A stretch of DNA of 8,187 bases from Cyanobacteria bacterium T3Sed10_376R1m (lineage in GTDB: Bacteria; Cyanobacteriota; Cyanobacteriia; Cyanobacteriales; Cyanobacteriaceae): NCBI GenBank assembly GCA_003566215.1, contig PXEJ01000276.1:1-8187 (forward strand), written 5' to 3'. The notes below the pieces were generated by a model, which was not told the origin of the DNA, searched no databases, and saw only the letters and a list, made by a program, of their open reading frames with translations. The translations under genes and the position numbers were made by a program. Shown piece by piece: positions 1 to 6,588 of the stretch (its first letter is position 1; each line of letters opens with the position of its first letter).

Positions 1-461
1 GAGGACCTTTATTAAATGCCAATGGAGAAGTTATCGGCATCAATACCGCCATTCGAGCTGATGCAATGGGTATCGGTTTTGCAATACCCATAAACAAAGC
101 AAAGGAACTACAAACAGCCTTAGCCATGGGTGAAGAAATACCCCATCCCTACATTGGTATTCAGATGGTTAATGTTACCCCTGATTTGGCAAAGGAAAAT
201 AATTTAGATCCTAATTCCGCTTTTACTATCCCTGAAGTTGACGGGGTTTTGGTGGTGAAGGTTTTACCTAATAGCCCCGCTGCTATGGCTCGAATGCGTC
301 GGGGAGATGTCATTACCTCGGCTAAAAATCAGCGAATTTATGATGCTTCTGAGTTACAATCTTTGGTCGAAGAAACTGGGGTTGATAATTCTATTGATCT
401 TGATGTCATTAGGGGCGATCGCAAAGTGAAGGTTAACATCAAGACTGCACAATTAAAATAA
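1..461 (+). CDS. HtrA/DegQ-family periplasmic serine protease, 3' part only (5' end outside window)
   Basis: This is the C-terminal 152 codons of an S1C (trypsin-like) serine protease with a PDZ domain; complete codons begin at base 3. The first visible residues, GPLLNANGEVIGINTAI, match the stretch directly after the catalytic serine in the HtrA motif GNSGGPL, so the Ser lies just outside the window. GIGFAIPI, the end of the protease domain, follows. From about residue 48 a single PDZ domain runs to the C terminus, with the GVLVVKVLPNSPA core and RRGDVI segment typical of HtrA PDZ domains. Family members degrade or refold damaged exported proteins in the periplasm or lumen. Cyanobacteria carry several paralogues (HtrA, HhoA, HhoB), and this fragment cannot tell which one it is, so I give no symbol. 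A perfect HIP1 octamer lies inside the gene at 415-422. The family call is secure; the paralogue is not. Confidence 0.95.
   Translation, partial: GPLLNANGEVIGINTAIRADAMGIGFAIPINKAKELQTALAMGEEIPHPYIGIQMVNVTPDLAKENNLDPNSAFTIPEVDGVLVVKVLPNSPAAMARMRRGDVITSAKNQRIYDASELQSLVEETGVDNSIDLDVIRGDRKVKVNIKTAQLK
415..422. repeat. HIP1 octamer GCGATCGC
   Basis: Perfect palindromic octamer inside the htrA-family gene. HIP1 is the highly iterated palindrome characteristic of many cyanobacterial genomes and supports the taxonomic assignment. Confidence 0.8.
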
Positions 462-521
462 AGCTTTTCCACTGATAAATAAACACTTTACTTGATATAT
501 TAATAAGGATAATATCAAAAT

Positions 522-545
522 CTTTTAGATAAAATTATCTGAAGA
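522..545 (+). other. A/T-rich hairpin upstream of the O-antigen ligase homologue
   Basis: Bases 527-532 (AGATAA) and 535-540 (TTATCT) are perfect inverted repeats. The RNA stem can be lengthened outward by four pairs, two of them U·G. The hairpin ends about 18 bases before the ATG at 562. It has no U-tract, so it is not a convincing terminator for the protease gene. It may be a leader structure or a chance fold in AT-rich DNA. The rest of the gap 462-561 shows nothing else I can support. Confidence 0.3.
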
Positions 546-561
546 TGAAGTTTAATTAATT

Positions 562-1782
562 ATGGTCCAATCTAAGACTTATTTAGGGGTAGCTATATCA
601 GGATTTATACTACCCTTTATTTCAGTGATTTCAGTCATATTTTTCTTTGTAATATCGATTAATACCTTAATCAAAGAAAATATTGTCGTTCTTATTAATA
701 GAGATAAAACTGTAACTTATCTTTTATTCACTGTCATTATTTTTATAACCATCTCGTCCCTTAATGCCTCTAATCCTATTCAATCACTATTAGTATCGTT
801 TAATTTATATCCATTTTTACTAATATTTTTTTGTTGTTCTAGCAATAAGACTATTTATGATCCAAGAAATTTATTTATACCTCTATTTTTATCATCAATC
901 CCTGTAATTATCTTTACATTTTTAGAGGTTATTTTTGATTGTTATGGGCAGTTTAACCTCGATAATATAACTAATATAAACTCTGTTATAGCCTTTGATA
1001 AAAGAGCTGTTAGTGTTTTTAATAATCCCAACTTTCTTAGTAGTTACTTAGTAATTATTTTGGGCATTGCTTTAGGATTATTTATAACCTATTCTCAAAA
1101 TAAATCCTTGAAAATATTTAATAATAAATATCATATTTATCCTTTAGTTATACAAATTTATATTTGGTTAATTTGCTTTGGAATTATCGCTAGTTTTTCC
1201 CGTAATGGTTTAATAACAGGAAGTATTTTACTTTTAACTAGCTTTTTAATTCAGAGAAAAAATTTATTTTTTTATCTCTTTTGTTTTAGTACTTTGATTT
1301 CAAGAACAATACTTCGAGAAATAATGGTTAAATCCCCCGATAGTCTATCAATATCTCCAGTTTTAAACGGAATCGATTTAAGATTAGATATTTGGAATTT
1401 TGCTGTATCTCTTTTTCATGAAAAACCAATTACAGGATGGGGATTAGGAAACTTTAAATTTTTATATCAGTCAGATATTTTTAACAAAAATATACCTCAT
1501 GCTCATAATATCTGGTTAATGCTTCTTTCAGAAACAGGACTACTCGGCTTTATTAGTATGAATTTATTGATCGGTTATATTTTATTCAAAGGTATAAAAA
1601 CTCTTAAAATCTGTTCGGAAAATGACAAAGTTATTTTAATTTCTTGTTTATTAGGTTTTTTGGGGGTAAGTTTATTTCATTTGTGGGATTGTACTTTTTT
1701 TGATGCTAGAACTAATCTCCTTAGTTGGATTAATTTATCAGGGATTAATTATTTACAAATTAAATATACCAGTCCCAAATAG
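562..1782 (+). CDS. O-antigen ligase/polymerase-family (Wzy_C) polytopic membrane protein, IctB-like
   Basis: A 406-residue inner-membrane protein made almost entirely of hydrophobic segments (roughly residues 8-36, 52-66, 76-91, 104-124, 158-176, 193-211, 217-231, 236-250, 322-344, 355-373). The large loop carries the family signature. It comprises SFSRNGL (211-217), RLDIWNFAVSLF (274-285), PITGWGLGNF (289-298) and HAHNIWLMLLSETGLLGF (313-330), including the HN...L...E.G..G block of WaaL/Wzy enzymes. NPNFLSSYL (155-163) resembles the NPN motif of cyanobacterial IctB proteins. The family joins or polymerises lipid-linked glycans on the periplasmic side. IctB was first described as a bicarbonate-uptake factor, but its fold is that of this family. 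Which glycan is used cannot be read here. The ATG at 562 has only a weak GAAG upstream. The gene is visibly more AT-rich than the radical SAM gene after it. Family certain; substrate unknown. Confidence 0.88.
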   Translation: MVQSKTYLGVAISGFILPFISVISVIFFFVISINTLIKENIVVLINRDKTVTYLLFTVIIFITISSLNASNPIQSLLVSFNLYPFLLIFFCCSSNKTIYDPRNLFIPLFLSSIPVIIFTFLEVIFDCYGQFNLDNITNINSVIAFDKRAVSVFNNPNFLSSYLVIILGIALGLFITYSQNKSLKIFNNKYHIYPLVIQIYIWLICFGIIASFSRNGLITGSILLLTSFLIQRKNLFFYLFCFSTLISRTILREIMVKSPDSLSISPVLNGIDLRLDIWNFAVSLFHEKPITGWGLGNFKFLYQSDIFNKNIPHAHNIWLMLLSETGLLGFISMNLLIGYILFKGIKTLKICSENDKVILISCLLGFLGVSLFHLWDCTFFDARTNLLSWINLSGINYLQIKYTSPK

Positions 1783-1796
1783 ATTGTAATCTTTTT
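1781..1796 (+). terminator. Weak terminator-like hairpin at the stop codon of the O-antigen ligase homologue
   Basis: AGATT (1781-1785) and AATCT (1788-1792) form a short inverted repeat overlapping the TAG stop (1780-1782), followed by TTTT. The stem is short and AT-rich with almost no loop, so it is at best a weak terminator. A larger hairpin follows directly. Confidence 0.25.
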
Positions 1797-1833
1797 AGGA
1801 GTAGATAAAATGTTGAGAGTCTTATTTCTCCTA
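1796..1833 (+). terminator. Larger hairpin downstream of the O-antigen ligase homologue, possible terminator
   Basis: TAGGAG (1796-1801) pairs with CTCCTA (1828-1833). With one bulged base the stem continues as AGATAA (1803-1808) against TTATTT (1822-1827), leaving a loop of about 13 bases. The trailing sequence is T-rich but interrupted (TTCTAAGTTTT). It is the best candidate for the transcript end between 1782 and 1965. Confidence 0.4.
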
Positions 1834-1847
1834 TTCTAAGTTTTGCA

Positions 1848-1877
1848 TTGATATAACTTAAATCCTATTGATATGGT
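1848..1877 (+). promoter_or_regulatory. Possible promoter for the radical SAM gene
   Basis: TTGATA (1848-1853) and TATGGT (1872-1877) are spaced 18 bases apart and resemble sigma-70 -35 and -10 boxes. TTGATA recurs at 1868-1873. In such AT-rich sequence this is a weak call. Confidence 0.2.
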
Positions 1878-1890
1878 TTAAAGTAATAGT

Positions 1891-1920
1891 TCAACTTTTT
1901 ATTTTTTAAGTTAAAGTTGA
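1891..1920. other. Inverted repeat upstream of the radical SAM gene
   Basis: TCAACTTT (1891-1898) and AAAGTTGA (1913-1920) are perfect 8-base inverted repeats around a 14-base T-rich centre, ending 44 bases before the ATG at 1965. The T-run lies in the loop and not after the stem, so this is not a standard terminator. It could be an operator or a leader hairpin. Confidence 0.35.
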
Positions 1921-1964
1921 GGTAAATAAGATAACAGTAGTTATATATAATTTAGGAATATAAT

Positions 1965-3548
1965 ATGAAAGCTTTACTAATTTACCCAATTTTTCCTCCT
2001 ACTTTTTGGTCTTATGAGAAGATTTTAGAATTAGTGAATCGCAAGGTATTATTACCTCCTCTAGGTTTGGTTACGGTGGCTTCTATTCTTCCCCAGAACT
2101 GGGAATTTAAACTGGTCGATCGCAATATTCGTGCTGTAACTGACTCCGAGTGGGAATGGGCTGATGTAGTAATTATGTCGGCGATGATAGTCCAAAAACA
2201 AGATTTAATTGACCAGATAAAAGAAGCGAAACAAAGAGGAAAATTAGTAGCGGTGGGCGGTCCTTATCCCACTTCTGTACCCCATGAATTGGAAGAAGCT
2301 GGGGCAGATTTCTTTATTCTTGATGAGGGCGAAATCACCCTGCCGATGTTTGTAGAAGCTATTGAAAAAGGAGAAAAATCTGGGGTGTTTCGCACCACCG
2401 AAAAACCGGATGTTACTTCTACCCCTGTACCTCGCTTTGATTTATTGGATTTTGATGCCTACGATTCTATGTCGGTGCAGTTTTCTCGAGGTTGCCCTTT
2501 TCAGTGCGAATTTTGCGATATTATTGTCCTTTATGGAAGAAAACCACGAACAAAAAGTCCTGAACAGTTATTGAAAGAATTAGATTATCTCTATGAGTTG
2601 GGCTGGCGCCGCAGTGTTTTCATGGTAGATGATAATTTTATTGGCAATAAGCGTAATGTTAAACTTCTGTTACAGGCTTTGAAAGGATGGCAACAAAAAT
2701 ATCAATATCCTTTCCGTTTTAATACTGAGGCTTCGGTGGACTTAGCCGATGATCCAGAATTGATGGAATTAATGGTAGATTGTTATTTTGATGCGGTATT
2801 TTTGGGTATTGAAACCCCCGATGAAGATAGTTTACAAATGACCAAGAAATTTCAAAATACCCGAAGTTCATTGGCTGAAGCCGTAGATAAAATTATTCGC
2901 ATTGGTTTGCGCCCCATGGCTGGATTTATCATTGGTTTTGATGGTGAAAAAAAAGGTGCGGGCGATCGCATTGTGCGCTTCGCAGAACAAGTAGGCATTC
3001 CCACCACCACCTTTGCTATGTTACAAGCCTTGCCTAATACCGCTCTTTGGCATCGATTAGAAAAAGAAGGACGTTTAACTGAAGGCAAAGACGGTAATAT
3101 TAACCAAACTACCCTGATGAACTTTGTCCCCACTCGTCCCGTAGAAGATATTGCTAATGAATATGTGGATGCCTTTTGGCGACTTTATGATCCCCATGCC
3201 TATCTCGATCGCACTTACCGTTGTTTCCTCAAATTGGGAGCACCCAAAGCCCACCCCCCAGCCAAATTACCCACATTAATTGATCTTAAAGCCCTTGCGA
3301 TCGTTATTTGGCGACAAGGCATAAAAAGAGATACCCGTTGGAAATTTTGGCATCACCTGTTTAGCATCATCAAAAATAACCCCGGAGTATGGGAACACTA
3401 TTTAACCCTCTGTGCCCATAATGAACATTTTCTAGAATATAGAAAAATCGTCAAATCAGAAATTACCGAGCAAGTAAAACAATACTTAGATAACTACATC
3501 AAACCAGAAGAATCAAACACCGTAACTGATAAACAATTAGTTGCCTAA
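1965..3548 (+). CDS. B12-binding-domain radical SAM protein, DUF4070 type (HpnP-like family)
   Basis: A 527-residue soluble enzyme with three parts. Residues 1-135 form a Rossmann-like cobalamin-binding domain (MKALLIYPIFPP start, PPLGLVTVAS, VAVGGPYPTSVPHE, LDEGE). Residues 172-370 form a radical SAM barrel with the [4Fe-4S]-binding CPFQCEFC (Cys177, Cys181, Cys184), then VDDNF and FLGIETPD. Residues 385-500 form a C-terminal DUF4070-type region with LMNFVPTRP. The usual DxHxxG cobalt-ligating motif is not visible; VDRN (51-54) occupies the expected place, as in base-off members. The family includes HpnP, the hopanoid C-2 methylase, and many cyanobacterial relatives of unknown substrate. No hopanoid gene is nearby, so I do not call it HpnP. 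AGGA (1954-1957) sits 7 bases before the ATG and supports this start. A HIP1 octamer lies at 2962. Fold secure; reaction (probably methylation of an unactivated carbon) inferred. Confidence 0.9.
   Translation: MKALLIYPIFPPTFWSYEKILELVNRKVLLPPLGLVTVASILPQNWEFKLVDRNIRAVTDSEWEWADVVIMSAMIVQKQDLIDQIKEAKQRGKLVAVGGPYPTSVPHELEEAGADFFILDEGEITLPMFVEAIEKGEKSGVFRTTEKPDVTSTPVPRFDLLDFDAYDSMSVQFSRGCPFQCEFCDIIVLYGRKPRTKSPEQLLKELDYLYELGWRRSVFMVDDNFIGNKRNVKLLLQALKGWQQKYQYPFRFNTEASVDLADDPELMELMVDCYFDAVFLGIETPDEDSLQMTKKFQNTRSSLAEAVDKIIRIGLRPMAGFIIGFDGEKKGAGDRIVRFAEQVGIPTTTFAMLQALPNTALWHRLEKEGRLTEGKDGNINQTTLMNFVPTRPVEDIANEYVDAFWRLYDPHAYLDRTYRCFLKLGAPKAHPPAKLPTLIDLKALAIVIWRQGIKRDTRWKFWHHLFSIIKNNPGVWEHYLTLCAHNEHFLEYRKIVKSEITEQVKQYLDNYIKPEESNTVTDKQLVA
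2962..2969. repeat. HIP1 octamer GCGATCGC
   Basis: Perfect HIP1 copy inside the radical SAM gene. Near matches with the CGATCG core also occur around 2117, 3205, 3298 and 5867. Confidence 0.8.
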
Positions 3549-3658
3549 TTTGGTTTTGAATTAAAAATTAAAGTCAGTTAACATCTCAAATTTCCCTAAT
3601 TGTTAATTGGCTTTACCCAAGTTTATCAACATACACCCAACCCCTCGAACTCGCTTTC

Positions 3659-3689
3659 TTGTAAGAGTCTTACGTCAACATGATAAGAT
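3659..3689 (+). promoter_or_regulatory. Candidate lpxB promoter with a palindrome between its boxes
   Basis: TTGTAA (3659-3664) and GATAAG (3682-3687) are spaced 17 bases, each matching the sigma-70 consensus at four of six positions. The palindrome GTAAGAGTCTTAC (3661-3673, 6-base arms) overlaps the -35 box and the spacer, where a repressor site would act. The promoter would give a leader of about 90 bases. No known regulator motif is recognised. Confidence 0.3.
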
Positions 3690-3720
3690 AGACACCGACT
3701 AAGATTAACCACAAAATATA

Positions 3721-3768
3721 GGGCTCAAGCCCACATCGAAAACGTGTTAAAAATCTTTTCTTCACGTT
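3721..3768 (+). other. Two hairpins in the lpxB leader
   Basis: GGGCTCAAGCCC (3721-3732) is a perfect GC-rich hairpin with a UCAA tetraloop. AACGTG (3741-3746) pairs with CACGTT (3763-3768), with an inner AAAA/TTTT stem. The second ends 17 bases before the lpxB ATG and has no U-tract. They look like leader RNA structures and not terminators. The rest of the gap 3549-3785 contains the promoter candidate and no ORF. Confidence 0.35.
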
Positions 3769-3785
3769 AAGCAACAAAAGAAATT

Positions 3786-4964
3786 ATGCGTATATTTGTT
3801 AGTACAGGAGAAGTTTCGGGAGATTTACAAGGTGCAATGTTAGTAGAATCCCTCTATAGTCAAGGAAAGTCTTTGGGACATTCCCTTGAAATTAGCGGTT
3901 TAGGGGGGCAAAAAATGAAACAAGCAGGAGTGCATTTGATCGGAGATACAAGTGCAATTGGATCTGTCGGTTTGTTAGAATCTCTTCCTTTCATTCTCCC
4001 CACATGGCAAATTCAACGTCAGGCGAAAAAATATCTCAAAGCCAATCCCCCAGATATAGTAATTTTAATAGACTATTTAGGTCCTAATCTAAGCATTTCC
4101 TCTTTTTTGAAAGAAAACTATCCACAAATCCCGATCATTTGGTACATTGCTCCTCAATTTTGGGTGTGGACTCCTATGGAACAAAATGTAACTCAATTAG
4201 TCAATGTAACTGACAAAGTCTTAGCAATTTTTCCAGAAGAAGCTAAATTTTACCAGAAAAAAGGTGTATCTAGTACCTATGTGGGACATCCCCTAGTTGA
4301 TAGAATCAAAAATGCACCGTCACGGGAAAAAATTAGGAAAGACTTGGGTTTAGAAGAAGATCAAATTTGTATTGCTCTTTTTCCAGCATCTAGAAAACAA
4401 GAACTGAAATACTTATTACCTGTAATGATAGAATCGGCTCAACGGATACAAGAAAAATTGCCCCTAGCTCGTTTTATATTACCTATCTCTCTCCGTGAAT
4501 ATCGCTCTAAAATTGAAGCTGTTATTAATAAATCTAACGTTAATATTAGTTTGTTTGAAGGAGATACTTTAAACCTTTTACCCGCCTTAGATTTAGCCAT
4601 AACAAAATCTGGGACAGTTAATCTTGAGTTGGCTTTATTAAAAATTCCTCAAGTAGTTTTATACAAGGTTAATCCTTTTACTATTTGGGTAGGAAGAACT
4701 TTTTTTCAGTTGTCTATTCCTTTTATCTCTCCTGTTAATCTAGTTTTAATGGAGGAAATTGTACCAGAATTATTACAAGAAAAAGCTACAGTTACTAACA
4801 TAGTAAAAAATTCTTTAGAACTATTATTAAATGTAGATTCTGCTATAAAAATGCAGAAAGATTATACTAGAATGACGAATATCTTAAATAAGAGTAATGG
4901 CTCGGCTAGTGATAATGCCACTGAAGAAATTTTTAGTTATTTGAATTTAAAAACTAGCAATTAA
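3786..4964 (+). CDS. lpxB: Lipid-A-disaccharide synthase
   Basis: LpxB is a GT19 glycosyltransferase at the cytoplasmic face of the inner membrane. It joins UDP-2,3-diacylglucosamine and lipid X into the tetraacyl lipid A disaccharide. The 392 residues cover the normal family length. Family motifs appear in order: STGEVSGDLQGA (6-17), GLGGQKMKQAG (38-48), IDYLGPN (95-101), WYIAPQFWVW (119-128), AIFPEEAKFYQKKGV (147-161), YVGHPLVD (165-172), LFPASRKQEL (198-207), TKSGTVNLELALLKIPQVV (273-291) and SPVNLVL (315-321). They match both Rossmann-like halves. The start at 3786 gives the standard N terminus, although only a weak purine stretch (AAAAG) precedes it. In many cyanobacteria lpxB follows lpxC, fabZ and lpxA; here those genes are absent from the window. 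A surface-glycan gene lies two genes upstream, and a promoter-like sequence and hairpins precede the gene. Confidence 0.95.
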   Translation: MRIFVSTGEVSGDLQGAMLVESLYSQGKSLGHSLEISGLGGQKMKQAGVHLIGDTSAIGSVGLLESLPFILPTWQIQRQAKKYLKANPPDIVILIDYLGPNLSISSFLKENYPQIPIIWYIAPQFWVWTPMEQNVTQLVNVTDKVLAIFPEEAKFYQKKGVSSTYVGHPLVDRIKNAPSREKIRKDLGLEEDQICIALFPASRKQELKYLLPVMIESAQRIQEKLPLARFILPISLREYRSKIEAVINKSNVNISLFEGDTLNLLPALDLAITKSGTVNLELALLKIPQVVLYKVNPFTIWVGRTFFQLSIPFISPVNLVLMEEIVPELLQEKATVTNIVKNSLELLLNVDSAIKMQKDYTRMTNILNKSNGSASDNATEEIFSYLNLKTSN

Positions 4965-4965
4965 T

Positions 4966-4983
4966 AGATATTCTAAAGTATCT
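4966..4983 (+). terminator. Weak hairpin just after lpxB
   Basis: AGATA (4966-4970) and TATCT (4979-4983) are inverted repeats directly after the TAA stop, with no U-tract behind them. A second AT-only inverted repeat, ATTTTTT (5022-5028) with AAAAAAT (5039-5045), follows. Neither is a strong terminator. Nothing else is supported in 4965-5110. Confidence 0.25.
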
Positions 4984-5110
4984 TGGTTAATATAAAATTT
5001 TAGACAAATATTCATTTAAGCATTTTTTCTATTAGCTAAAAAAATTATTAAATATAGAAATACAAAATCTTTTAATCAACATTAAGTTTTTTTTAAACAC
5101 TTTATAAATT

Positions 5111-6088
5111 ATGAATTTATTAAAATTTATTTACAATAATCCTAAATATTTTATTATTTTTTCCATTTGTGCCACTACGGTATTAATTCCAAGTTATTTT
5201 TATAGTTCTCAACGTACTGTTACTTCCCCCATTGATAATGAGAATGTTATTAGCAATCAAAATCAAGAATTTTTAAGGTTTACGGCAGAAAATATTGATG
5301 TTTTTAATGAGTTTGATGTGAACCAAAATCCTCATAATTTTACTATCCAAGATTCTGATTATATTATTACTCAATCTGATTTTATTGAAGTCAATAGTCC
5401 TCTTAATTTATTAGGTCGAGGAGACGGTCATTTTTCCTTAGAAAATCGAGATCCCAGTGAAGTTACCTCTGTTTCTGTGATTATAAGTCAAGAACAAAAG
5501 GCGGAAGTGGCTTTTACTGTGGGGAATAATTATCCTATTCGTTTTAGTGGCACTGCGGTGAGAAAAAATTCTCAAATGATTGAAATTAGTCTAACAAGTT
5601 CTGGAATGGCAGATGCAGAAGGTAGTTTATTGGTTCAATATCAAGAAAATGAAATCAAGATATTAGAGGGGAAAGGTTTGTTAGATTATCAACCTTTTTC
5701 GATGAAATTTATTAATAATATTTCTGATCATAAAAATGATAGTAATGAAGAAAATTTCAATAATATTTTTTTAGTACCCCAAAAGGGCAGAGGATTATGG
5801 AGTTTAGATTACAAGGACACTGAAGCTATAGATACCGTTATGTTCCAAACTGATGAGGAAAAAGGTGCGATCGTTTCTTTGGGATTAAGTGATGGTAGTA
5901 TGATTATTTTTCGAGGAGAAGTTGGATATAGAGATGCTTATAGTGTGACCATGGAAATTGATCGTCTAGGTGTGACGGAAGCTCAAGGATTTATTAAAAT
6001 TGAATATGGTATGAATAACTCTATAAATCATTTAATGGGAGATGGAAAATTAGGTGATCAAAGTTTTTTGATTAACTTCAGTAAATAA
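5111..6088 (+). CDS. Membrane-anchored periplasmic protein with a duplicated ~98-residue domain, function unknown
   Basis: I do not recognise this 325-residue protein. Residues 1-10 are short and basic, residues 11-30 form one hydrophobic segment (signal anchor or uncleaved signal, with a Cys at 20), and the rest is hydrophilic and probably outside the cytoplasm. The body is an internal duplication: residues 102-200 and 226-323 align almost without gaps. Shared positions include GRG at the start, SL, A.V, F.G, G...A.G, Y..N, I..L.G.G.L and a closing F...F. The alternating pattern suggests a beta-rich fold. An acidic, Asn-rich linker (201-225) separates the copies, and residues 31-100 look low in structure. 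The ATG at 5111 has no Shine-Dalgarno sequence, but it gives the sensible membrane N terminus and I see no better start. The gene is AT-rich like the O-antigen ligase homologue. No function is proposed. Confidence 0.8.
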   Translation: MNLLKFIYNNPKYFIIFSICATTVLIPSYFYSSQRTVTSPIDNENVISNQNQEFLRFTAENIDVFNEFDVNQNPHNFTIQDSDYIITQSDFIEVNSPLNLLGRGDGHFSLENRDPSEVTSVSVIISQEQKAEVAFTVGNNYPIRFSGTAVRKNSQMIEISLTSSGMADAEGSLLVQYQENEIKILEGKGLLDYQPFSMKFINNISDHKNDSNEENFNNIFLVPQKGRGLWSLDYKDTEAIDTVMFQTDEEKGAIVSLGLSDGSMIIFRGEVGYRDAYSVTMEIDRLGVTEAQGFIKIEYGMNNSINHLMGDGKLGDQSFLINFSK

Positions 6089-6160
6089 ATTCAAAATCAA
6101 GAATTTTCAAAAAAACGCCCCAACATCCCCAGCTTTTTTCAACATTGAACCTAGCAAGAG

Positions 6161-6201
6161 AAGGAGGTGTAAAAAAAATGGACTATTCTAGTCCCCATTG
6201 A
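6161..6201 (+). other. Strong ribosome-binding site with a 7-codon ORF, antisense to the 3' end of nblA
   Basis: AAGGAGG (6161-6167) followed after a normal spacing by ATG (6178-6180) opens an ORF encoding only MDYSSPH before TGA at 6199-6201. The segment GGAGGTGTAAAAAAAATG closely resembles the real nblA ribosome-binding region on the opposite strand (GGAGTGTAAAAAATG, minus strand). The two sequences therefore flank nblA as inverted copies. The A-run and the start of this ORF also form the nblA terminator. It could be chance, a remnant of a second nblA copy, or the start of an antisense transcript. Confidence 0.3.
6171..6194 (-). terminator. Intrinsic terminator of nblA
   Basis: Read on the minus strand, GGACTA (6194-6189) and TAGTCC (6185-6180) form a perfect 6-bp stem with a 3-base loop, followed by A and then eight T's (opposite the A-run 6171-6178). 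The second arm begins with the nblA TAG stop (6185-6183), so gene end and terminator overlap. This is the cleanest Rho-independent terminator in the window. Confidence 0.8.
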
Positions 6202-6362
6202 TGTTTAAGAACATCCTTGTACATATTTTCCCTAACTAACATTTCCTCATACAATTTCATTAAAAAATCTTTAGCTTGATCTTGGCTCATTTTATCCACT
6301 TGGGTTTCAAATGAACGTAAATTAAATTGCTGTTCTAAGGACAATTCTACTGGGTTAGACAT
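6183..6362 (-). CDS. nblA: Phycobilisome degradation protein NblA
   Basis: A 59-residue protein starting MSNPVELSLEQQFNLRSFE and ending YKDVLKHQWGLE. The LEQQF block, the helix MSQDQAKDFLMKLYEEM and the VREN.YK..LKHQWGL tail are the standard NblA features, and the length is right for the family. NblA is a small dimeric, helix-loop-helix protein that binds phycobiliproteins and hands phycobilisomes to the ClpC protease machinery, bleaching cells during nitrogen or sulfur starvation. On the minus strand AGGAG (plus 6371-6375) sits 8 bases before the ATG. The gene ends in a strong terminator, so it is a single-gene transcript. I found no GTA-N8-TAC NtcA site upstream. TATGAT (minus strand, 6459-6454) is a possible -10 box without a convincing -35. 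It is divergent from the RRM protein gene. Some cyanobacteria have two nblA copies; only one intact copy is present here. Confidence 0.93.
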   Translation of the reverse strand: MSNPVELSLEQQFNLRSFETQVDKMSQDQAKDFLMKLYEEMLVRENMYKDVLKHQWGLE

Positions 6363-6577
6363 TTTTTACACTCCTTTACTTTTAAATCAAAAAGTGTTAA
6401 GGTAATCTACGGATAACTGGTATTTAGTTTTCCTAGAATCAATAACTATCATCATCATAACTAAATTATTTTTAAAAAAACTGCTCAAAGTGAACAATGA
6501 GTATAAATACTTGTTTGCATTTTAATGTTCTCGGTATTGAATTTAACATTTTGTAACAGATCTGGTAGTATTGTATG

Positions 6578-6588
6578 TGTGATCATAA
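6578..6588 (+). repeat. Direct repeat TGTGATCATAA, copy 1
   Basis: First of two identical 11-base sequences in the nblA-RRM gap, followed 2 bases later by TTAGAAAA (6591-6598). TGTGA resembles half of a CRP-type (cAMP receptor, SYCRP1 in cyanobacteria) site, and the core TGATCA is a palindrome. Confidence 0.5.

Noticed and set aside
2362..2574. 70-codon ORF on the plus strand inside the radical SAM gene
   Set aside because: It is out of frame within a strongly supported enzyme gene that spans the cobalamin and radical SAM domains; its translation resembles no protein.
2852..3133. 93-codon minus-strand ORF opposite the radical SAM gene
   Set aside because: It is the antisense shadow of a conserved coding region, with no ribosome-binding site and no recognisable protein features.
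6090..6110. Terminator after the duplicated-domain protein gene
   Set aside because: AAAAT (6093-6097) and ATTTT (6103-6107) form a 5-bp A/T stem, but it is followed by A's and not T's on the plus strand, so it is not a credible terminator.
6178..6201. Seven-codon ORF MDYSSPH as a real gene or leader peptide
   Set aside because: Despite the strong Shine-Dalgarno sequence it has no downstream plus-strand gene to regulate, and its bases form the nblA terminator. Kept only as an observation.
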